DNA of 12,474 nucleotides from Butyrivibrio sp. (GTDB lineage Bacteria > Bacillota > Clostridia > Lachnospirales > Lachnospiraceae), in assembly GCA_024688095.1 (NCBI GenBank), contig JAILEJ010000028.1:1-12474 (forward strand), written 5' to 3'. A model generated the notes under the pieces. It ran no database searches. It was not told the origin of the DNA and saw nothing but the letters and a program-made list of their open reading frames with translations. Shown piece by piece: positions 6,979 to 12,474 of the stretch. A program made the translations under genes and the position numbers. Within the stretch, counting starts at the first letter, position 1, and the number at the start of each line of letters is the position of its first letter.

Positions 6979-8448
6979 TCAAAAGGCAATCCAATGAAGC
7001 GTATCTCCAATAAATACAAGCTGTTCATCAGGATTAAATTCATCCCAGTTTTTTCCTTCAAAATATTCCTCATAAACTGCATTATCGTATTCGCCTTTTT
7101 CAAATTCAGTAGCTTCTCCATTAACATATTCAAGGAGACTGTATGACGTAAGTCCAAGCGTACGTTCATTTATCTGATCAGTTTTATAGTAAACATTTTC
7201 ATAACTGTTAGCATAGTTTGTATCAACGTAAGATACAATATATTTAACCTTAATTCCTGACTCTTCTTCGTATTTATGTATTTCTTGCATAACCTCTTGG
7301 GCATAAGTTATATCCAGAATATTTGAAACTCTTCTATTCTGGGAAATCATCTCACAACTAAGAAGTTGGATCAAAACATATCCAAACGCTGCCACTGTAA
7401 AAACTTTAACCACAACCTCTTCAGATATGCAAATTTTAACAGCTATAAGAATCATACACATTTGCATTGTATAAAAATTAAATACAAGCCTTGGTATAAG
7501 ACCAGAATTATTATTCTGTACAATGCTCAGAGATAACACCAGTACAATTTCAACTATCTGCACTATAATATAATCTGCTATAGAAAGCATATCCTGGTTT
7601 GTAACACCATAAATAACCACAAATACCAAAGGTAAAATCATCATAATAAGAGGGATATATATCCCAGGCATTAATCCTTTTCCACTTTGAAGTATTTTCC
7701 AAAAATCATGAGCTATCAAATACAGCTTATTTCCAAAATCTGAAACACTGGCGCTTCTGGTCTCATCAACAACTATCCCCATCATATAAAGAACCTTTGA
7801 TGAGATTATATTGATCACTCCTATTAGCCCAATAATCATAACTACCAAAAATTCTTTTTTAAATAAATCAAGTTCAATAACGCAATCATTCTCAATATAC
7901 ATATACGCAACAAGAATAATTGCTATGGTAATAAGGCTGGTCTGGTAAAACATACTTGCACATATAGCTGCTACTAATGCAATAACTTTTTTATTTTTTG
8001 CAAAAGAAAAGGTTGCTATTCCCGATAATAAAAATGCCAGACCAAAATTAATAAACGCCTCCGGAAACATAAAAAATTCGCAAACAAGACCATTTATTAA
8101 TGCTATGAGCGTAATACAAATAAATAGTATTTTAAATGTCTTGCTTTCTAACTCTTTTTCAAAAAGTTCTTCAAATGTAAGCTGAAATAAAAAAATGGTT
8201 ATAGCTATCAGAACCACAAGAATCAGCCATGAAGGCTTATAAATATCCGTAGCAGACACTCCAAAATGAAGCATTGCTTCACCTAGTGCAAATGCAAGAT
8301 ATCTTCCATAAGTACGCCATGCCTCTATATTAACAAGTGGATTCATGATATGTGAAAGTGTATCCCCGCCAAATGAAAAAGTCATAAATCCTACGTATGC
8401 TGCAAACACTAATATAAAATCAATTCCAATAAGAATTTTTTTATTCAT
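6979..8448 (-). CDS. Polytopic membrane protein, GtrII-type glucosyltransferase-like
   Basis: A 489-residue protein with roughly ten membrane segments and a soluble C-terminal domain (about 385-489, rich in Tyr, Glu and Asp). The N-terminal loop after helix 1 carries FGGDTLSHIMNP (26-37) and IEAWRTYGRYLA (41-52). An Asp in the first outer loop followed by a GR(Y/W) at the start of helix 2 is the pattern of the glucosyltransferase II (GtrII) family, whose members attach sugar to surface polysaccharide from a lipid-linked donor. I chose the ATG at 8448 over the in-frame ATG at 8463 because GGAG lies nine bases before it, whereas the upstream ATG has no ribosome binding site. It is the first gene of the five-gene run, starting just after the prfB terminator. 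No gtrA (flippase) or gtrB (donor synthase) partner is in the window. Family assignment is moderate; specificity is unknown. Confidence 0.72.
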   Translation of the reverse strand: MNKKILIGIDFILVFAAYVGFMTFSFGGDTLSHIMNPLVNIEAWRTYGRYLAFALGEAMLHFGVSATDIYKPSWLILVVLIAITIFLFQLTFEELFEKELESKTFKILFICITLIALINGLVCEFFMFPEAFINFGLAFLLSGIATFSFAKNKKVIALVAAICASMFYQTSLITIAIILVAYMYIENDCVIELDLFKKEFLVVMIIGLIGVINIISSKVLYMMGIVVDETRSASVSDFGNKLYLIAHDFWKILQSGKGLMPGIYIPLIMMILPLVFVVIYGVTNQDMLSIADYIIVQIVEIVLVLSLSIVQNNNSGLIPRLVFNFYTMQMCMILIAVKICISEEVVVKVFTVAAFGYVLIQLLSCEMISQNRRVSNILDITYAQEVMQEIHKYEEESGIKVKYIVSYVDTNYANSYENVYYKTDQINERTLGLTSYSLLEYVNGEATEFEKGEYDNAVYEEYFEGKNWDEFNPDEQLVFIGDTLHWIAF

Positions 8449-8474
8449 ACAGGTTTTCTCCATTACTGTTTATC

Positions 8475-8503
8475 TATATAAACAAAAAATGCCGACTGAA
8501 CAA
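8475..8503 (-). promoter_or_regulatory. Candidate promoter of the five-gene run, overlapping the prfB terminator
   Basis: On the minus strand, TTGTTC (8498-8503) and TATATA (8475-8480) are 17 bases apart. The -35 falls in the loop and descending stem of the terminator, and transcription would begin near 8468, about 20 bases before the start codon. Both boxes are weak matches, but this is the only space available for an own promoter. Confidence 0.3.
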
Positions 8504-8519
8504 TTCAGTCTGGCATTTT
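8484..8519 (-). terminator. Intrinsic terminator of secA-prfB
   Basis: In minus-strand RNA, a stem of about 15 pairs with one bulged base (8504-8519 with 8486-8500) closes a UUG loop, and a run of six U follows the GC-rich part of the stem (TGCC/GGCA). It lies about 35 bases after the prfB stop. The symmetrical A/T flanks mean it could also stop plus-strand transcripts. Confidence 0.9.
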
Positions 8520-8554
8520 CCTATCATAACAAGTGTACAACTCATTAAATATAA

Positions 8555-9700
8555 TTACTCAATATCGCTGTCATCGCCAACTGGCTTTCCACCTGTTGCC
8601 AGCCATTTAAGATATGCATTTATAAATGGGTCAAGTTCGCCATCAAGCACACCATCAGCATTTGATGACTTCTCACCTGTTCTTGTATCGTTAACCATTG
8701 TATATGGCTGAAGTACATAAGAACGAATCTGACTTCCCCAGGCGTTATCTTTAACTTCACCTCTGATACCATCAAGTTTTGCCTGATTCTCTTCTTCTTT
8801 TAACATAACAAGCTTTGCTTTAAGCATCTGCATAGCTTTGTCTTTATTTTGGAACTGTGAACGCTCATTCTGACATGCAACTACAACACCTGTAGGAATA
8901 TGTGTAATACGTACAGCAGATGATGTCTTATTAATATGCTGTCCACCCGCTCCCGATGAACGATATGTATCAACTCTCAAATCTTCAGGTCTGATATCGA
9001 TATCAACATCCTCTTCTATATCAGGCATAACATCAAGTGATACAAATGATGTCTGTCTCTTACCCTGTGCATTAAATGGACTTATACGAACAAGTCTGTG
9101 AACACCTTTTTCAGATTTAAGATATCCATATGAATTGATACCATTAACCTGGAAAGTAATAGACTTAATTCCAGCTTCATCACCATCAAGAGAATCAAGA
9201 ACTTCAACTGAATAACCTTTTCTCTCTGCCCATCTTGTATACATACGATATAACATGCTGCACCAGTCACAAGCTTCTGTTCCACCCGCTCCGGCATTAA
9301 GTCTCAAAATGGCATTATCTTTATCGTACTCCCCACTTAAAAGATTACTGATTCTGATATCTTCAAGAACTGTTTCAAAATGATCAAGCTCTTCTCTGAT
9401 CTCAGCTGCCATATCTTCATCATCAGTTCCCTCAGCATTCTGCATATCAATCAAATCAATAATATCATTATACTGATCATGAAGACTCTCAATATTTTCA
9501 ACAAGATCCTGCATGTTCTTAAGATCTTTACTCTTTTTGTTTGCTTTTTCAGCATTATCCCAGAAAGTAGGCTCTTCCATCTCTCGGTTAAGCTCTTCTA
9601 TCATTTTCTTCTTGTTTTCAAGATCAAGAGAGGCTGTTACTTCATCAAGCGTACCTCTTAATCCCTGAAGCTCTACTTTCATCTGATCTAAAACTACCAT
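8555..9700 (-). CDS. prfB: Peptide chain release factor 2, frameshift-free
   Basis: Class I release factor that recognises UGA and UAA in the ribosomal A site and triggers release of the finished protein. From the ATG at 9700 it has 381 residues. The RF2-specific tripeptide SPF is at 207-209 and the catalytic GGQ at 252-254, in AGGQHINKT, both close to their E. coli positions. The frame extends upstream to a GTG at 9727, but GAGG six bases before the ATG at 9700 decides the start. Most bacteria need a +1 programmed frameshift at codons 25-26 (CUU UGA C). Here the same place reads Leu25-Asp26 as CTT GAT (9628-9623), with no UGA and no AGGGGG-like stimulator, so RF2 is made without autoregulatory frameshifting. 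The gene follows secA by 43 bases, the usual Firmicute order, and is closed by a strong terminator. Confidence 0.98.
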   Translation of the reverse strand: MVVLDQMKVELQGLRGTLDEVTASLDLENKKKMIEELNREMEEPTFWDNAEKANKKSKDLKNMQDLVENIESLHDQYNDIIDLIDMQNAEGTDDEDMAAEIREELDHFETVLEDIRISNLLSGEYDKDNAILRLNAGAGGTEACDWCSMLYRMYTRWAERKGYSVEVLDSLDGDEAGIKSITFQVNGINSYGYLKSEKGVHRLVRISPFNAQGKRQTSFVSLDVMPDIEEDVDIDIRPEDLRVDTYRSSGAGGQHINKTSSAVRITHIPTGVVVACQNERSQFQNKDKAMQMLKAKLVMLKEEENQAKLDGIRGEVKDNAWGSQIRSYVLQPYTMVNDTRTGEKSSNADGVLDGELDPFINAYLKWLATGGKPVGDDSDIE

Positions 9701-9743
9701 TGTTTCCTCATTTCTATTATCAAACACAATTATTAGTTACTTA

Positions 9744-12320
9744 TTATGCGTTTGTAAATCGTCCATGACAATTCTTATATTTTTTACCGCTTCCACATGG
9801 ACATGGATCATTTGGATATACCTTCGCTTCAGCACGCATCTTTGGCGCCTTTACTGCTGTATCATCCTTATTTGTACCAGTAACCTTTGCTACCTGTTCA
9901 CGTTCGACCTTTTCTTCAATATGAACATGGAATAAAAGTCTAACTGTATCAAGCTTAATGTTCTTCATCATATCATCAAACATTTCATAACCAGAAAGCT
10001 TGTATTCAACGATAGGATCTCTCTGACCATAAGCCTGAAGACCTATACCCTGACGCAGCTGATCCATATCATCGATATGGTCCATCCACTTTCTATCAAT
10101 TACCTTAAGAAGAATAACTCGCTCAATTTCACGAATTGTCTCTGGTTCAGGGAATTCTGCCTCTTTATGTTCATATAGCTTTACAGCTTCTTCTTTAAGC
10201 TGCTGTTTAAGTCCTTCACGTGTAAGTTTATCAATTCTTCCTCTGTTAATCTTCTTAAGTGGAACAGTTGGAAGAAGAATCTCATTAAGTTCAGGAAGGT
10301 TCCATTCGTCTGGATCATTAACTTCACCAACTACAGTATCAACACTATCCTCAACAATATCTGTAATCATCTTATAAATATTGTCTCTCATGCTCTTTCC
10401 ATCAAGAACCTTGCGACGTTCATCATAGATGATTTCTCTCTGTTCATTATTAACCTGGTCATACTCAAGAAGATTCTTTCTAATACCATAGTTGTTATCT
10501 TCAATCTTCTTCTGAGCTGATTCAATAGCCTTTGTAAGTGCCTTATGCTCAATTTCCTGTCCTTCTGGAATACCAAGTGAATTGAACATTGATATGAGTC
10601 TTTCTGAACCAAAGAGTCTCATAAGATTATCCTCAAGTGAAATATAGAACTTTGATTCACCTGGGTCACCCTGTCTACCAGAACGACCACGGAGCTGATT
10701 ATCGATACGTCTACTTTCATGTCTTTCTGTACCAATAATTTTAAGTCCACCAGCTTCCTTAGCTTCATCATCAAGTTTGATATCAGTACCACGACCAGCC
10801 ATATTAGTTGCAATTGTAACAGCACCATGTTTACCAGCCTCTGCAACAATCTCAGCTTCCATTTCATGAAACTTTGCATTAAGTACATTATGCTGAATGC
10901 CTTCTCTCTTAAGCATTTTAGAAAGTTCTTCAGAAGACTCAATTGTAATTGTACCTACAAGTACCGGCTGTCCTTTTGCATGAGCCTCTTTTACAGACTC
11001 AACTATTGCATTAAGTTTTTCCTTCTTGGTCTTATAAACAGCATCCTGATGATCAATACGCTGAACAGGTCTGTTTGTTGGAATTTCGATAACGTCCATT
11101 CCATATATATCTCTGAATTCTCTTTCTTCTGTAAGAGCAGTACCAGTCATACCACACTTCTTCTCAAACTTGTTAAAAAAGTTCTGGAATGTAATTGTCG
11201 CAAGAGTCTTACTCTCTCTCTTAACCTTAACATGCTCTTTTGCTTCAATAGCCTGATGAAGGCCATCTGAATAACGGCGTCCTGGCATTACACGACCTGT
11301 AAACTCGTCAACAATAAGAACTTCATCATCTTTTACTATATAATCATGGTCTCTCTGCATAAGATTATTAGCACGAAGTGCAAGAATAATATTGTGCTGG
11401 ATCTCTAGATTTTCTGGATCTGCGAGGTTTGAAATTCTAAAGAATCTTTCTACCTTTGCTACACCGGCTTCTGTAAGATTAACAATCTTATCTTTTTCGT
11501 TGACTATAAAGTCACCGGTTTCCTCTCTTTCAACACCCATAATGGCATCCATCTTAGTAAGTTCTTCCATATCCTCACCACGAGTCATCTGTTTTGCAAG
11601 GATGTCACATGCTTCGTATAATTTAGTTGATTTATCACTCTGACCGGAAATGATAAGAGGTGTTCTTGCTTCATCAATAAGAATTGAGTCAATCTCATCG
11701 ATGATTGCGTAGTTAAGTCCTCGAAGAACACACTGTTCTTTATAAATGGCCATATTATCACGAAGATAATCAAAACCAAGCTCATTATTTGTAACATAAG
11801 TAATATCACAATTATATGCAGCTCTTCTCTCATCAGATGTCATGCTATTAAGTACAACGCCAACAGTAAGTCCAAGGAATTCATGAATCTTACCCATCCA
11901 TTCAGCATCACGCTTTGCAAGGTAATCATTAACTGTAACTACACATACGCCCTTACCCTCAAGAGCATCCAGATAAGAAGGAAGTGTAGCAACAAGAGTC
12001 TTACCTTCACCAGTTCTCATCTCTGCAATACGTCCCTGATGAAGAATAACGCCACCAATTAACTGTACTCTGAAGTGTTCCATTCCAAGTACACGCTTAC
12101 CAGCTTCACGAACTGTTGCATAAGCTTCAGGAAGAATATCATCAAGAGTCTGTCCCTCAGACAATCTCTTTTTAAATTCATCTGTCTTTGCTTTTAGTTC
12201 TTCATCAGTCAAAGCCTGCATCTTTGACTGGTAACCTTCAATAGAATCAACTATATGCTTAATTCTTTTTAACTCTCTCTCACTATGAGTTCCAATAATC
12301 TTGTCTATAAAACCTGCCAT
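9744..12320 (-). CDS. secA: Preprotein translocase ATPase SecA
   Basis: The motor of the Sec pathway: it binds unfolded preproteins and drives them through SecYEG by ATP hydrolysis at the cytoplasmic membrane. The 858 residues match a full-length SecA. Visible features are the N-terminal FIDKIIGTHSERELKRI, Walker A MRTGEGKT (101-108), the DEAD-like box IIDEIDSILIDEARTPLI (206-223), the second motor domain with MAGRGTDIKL and QLRGRSGRQGDPG, and a C-terminal zinc-binding SEC-C motif with Cys840, Cys842, Cys851 and His852 (CPCGSGKKYKNCH) for SecB or ribosome/phospholipid contact. The ATG at 12320 has GGAG nine bases upstream. It is co-transcribed with prfB, 43 bases downstream. No truncation or odd residue was noticed. 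Confidence 0.99.
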   Translation of the reverse strand: MAGFIDKIIGTHSERELKRIKHIVDSIEGYQSKMQALTDEELKAKTDEFKKRLSEGQTLDDILPEAYATVREAGKRVLGMEHFRVQLIGGVILHQGRIAEMRTGEGKTLVATLPSYLDALEGKGVCVVTVNDYLAKRDAEWMGKIHEFLGLTVGVVLNSMTSDERRAAYNCDITYVTNNELGFDYLRDNMAIYKEQCVLRGLNYAIIDEIDSILIDEARTPLIISGQSDKSTKLYEACDILAKQMTRGEDMEELTKMDAIMGVEREETGDFIVNEKDKIVNLTEAGVAKVERFFRISNLADPENLEIQHNIILALRANNLMQRDHDYIVKDDEVLIVDEFTGRVMPGRRYSDGLHQAIEAKEHVKVKRESKTLATITFQNFFNKFEKKCGMTGTALTEEREFRDIYGMDVIEIPTNRPVQRIDHQDAVYKTKKEKLNAIVESVKEAHAKGQPVLVGTITIESSEELSKMLKREGIQHNVLNAKFHEMEAEIVAEAGKHGAVTIATNMAGRGTDIKLDDEAKEAGGLKIIGTERHESRRIDNQLRGRSGRQGDPGESKFYISLEDNLMRLFGSERLISMFNSLGIPEGQEIEHKALTKAIESAQKKIEDNNYGIRKNLLEYDQVNNEQREIIYDERRKVLDGKSMRDNIYKMITDIVEDSVDTVVGEVNDPDEWNLPELNEILLPTVPLKKINRGRIDKLTREGLKQQLKEEAVKLYEHKEAEFPEPETIREIERVILLKVIDRKWMDHIDDMDQLRQGIGLQAYGQRDPIVEYKLSGYEMFDDMMKNIKLDTVRLLFHVHIEEKVEREQVAKVTGTNKDDTAVKAPKMRAEAKVYPNDPCPCGSGKKYKNCHGRFTNA

Positions 12321-12335
12321 ACTATTCTACTCCAA

Positions 12336-12365
12336 TCAATTACTTGCATATGCACTCATCTGCAT
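12336..12365 (-). other. Possible nine-codon leader ORF before secA
   Basis: In the secA leader, an ATG at 12365 opens a nine-codon frame (MQMSAYASN) that stops with TGA at 12336-12338, 15 bases before the secA ATG. AAGG lies four bases upstream, a tight but possible ribosome binding site. There is no independent support; such short frames are common by chance. Confidence 0.15.
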
Positions 12366-12421
12366 GGCGCCTTTAGCAATAATCTCTGCTTACTATATAA
12401 ATATGCAAAAATACGCCTTAT

Positions 12422-12450
12422 ATTTTATCAAATTTTGTTCTAGTATTCAA
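12422..12450 (-). promoter_or_regulatory. Probable sigma-A-type promoter of secA-prfB
   Basis: On the minus strand, TTGAAT (12445-12450) and TAAAAT (12422-12427) are exactly 17 bases apart. Transcription would start near 12415, giving a leader of about 95 nucleotides. The leader includes the palindrome TGCATATGCA, but no known riboswitch was recognised. Confidence 0.6.
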
Positions 12451-12474
12451 TATAACCTTATATTTAAATAAAAC

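Noticed and set aside
8449..8463. Upstream ATG for the GtrII-like protein
   Set aside because: No ribosome binding site precedes it; its own ATGGAG supplies the Shine-Dalgarno sequence for the ATG at 8448.
9701..9727. GTG start extending RF2 by nine residues
   Set aside because: The GAGG inside this stretch is ideally placed for the ATG at 9700, and the resulting numbering matches RF2 landmarks.
10719..11270. Plus-strand open frame of 183 codons within secA
   Set aside because: Composition (Cys, Asn, Phe, Ser) is that of reverse-complement secA sequence, and secA is certain here.

Overview
The window is AT-rich, with good AGGAGG-type ribosome binding sites, a secA-prfB pair and hairpin/T-run terminators. 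This points to a low-GC Firmicute, and the protein style suggests class Clostridia, probably Lachnospiraceae. The family assignment is inference; nothing in the window names the organism. Almost everything is on the minus strand. The one convincing plus-strand gene is a lipoprotein gene near the left end.

Layout, in minus-strand transcription order from the right: a likely sigma-A-type promoter (12422-12450) drives secA (preprotein translocase ATPase) and prfB (release factor 2, here without the usual programmed frameshift). This unit ends in a strong hairpin terminator (8484-8519). Directly after it comes a tight five-gene run of two large polytopic membrane proteins that look like GT-C glycosyltransferases, a MoxR-type AAA+ ATPase, a DUF58 protein and a membrane protein with a DUF4129-like tail. 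Gaps are 39, 14 and 13 bases plus one 47-base overlap, and every start has a Shine-Dalgarno sequence, so this is very likely one operon. The MoxR-DUF58-DUF4129 trio is a widespread envelope-related module, but its usual transglutaminase domain is missing here.

The five-gene run converges on the plus-strand lipoprotein gene (689-1795). The 253-base gap between them holds a nested, 212-base imperfect palindrome (1842-2053) whose centre is a long hairpin that can terminate transcription from both sides. The last codons of both converging genes are strikingly C-rich and G-poor on the sense strand, as Rho-loading regions are. The lipoprotein start has no Shine-Dalgarno sequence, and a perfect TATAAT lies 7 bases before its ATG, which raises the possibility of a leaderless transcript. 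A divergent 313-base spacer (376-688) separates it from the start of a family 2 glycosyltransferase that runs off the left edge.

Taken together, secA-prfB is core housekeeping. The rest looks like envelope or surface-polysaccharide biology: glycosyltransferases, an AAA+ chaperone-like module and a surface lipoprotein. No tRNA, rRNA, CRISPR array, insertion sequence or phage gene was seen.
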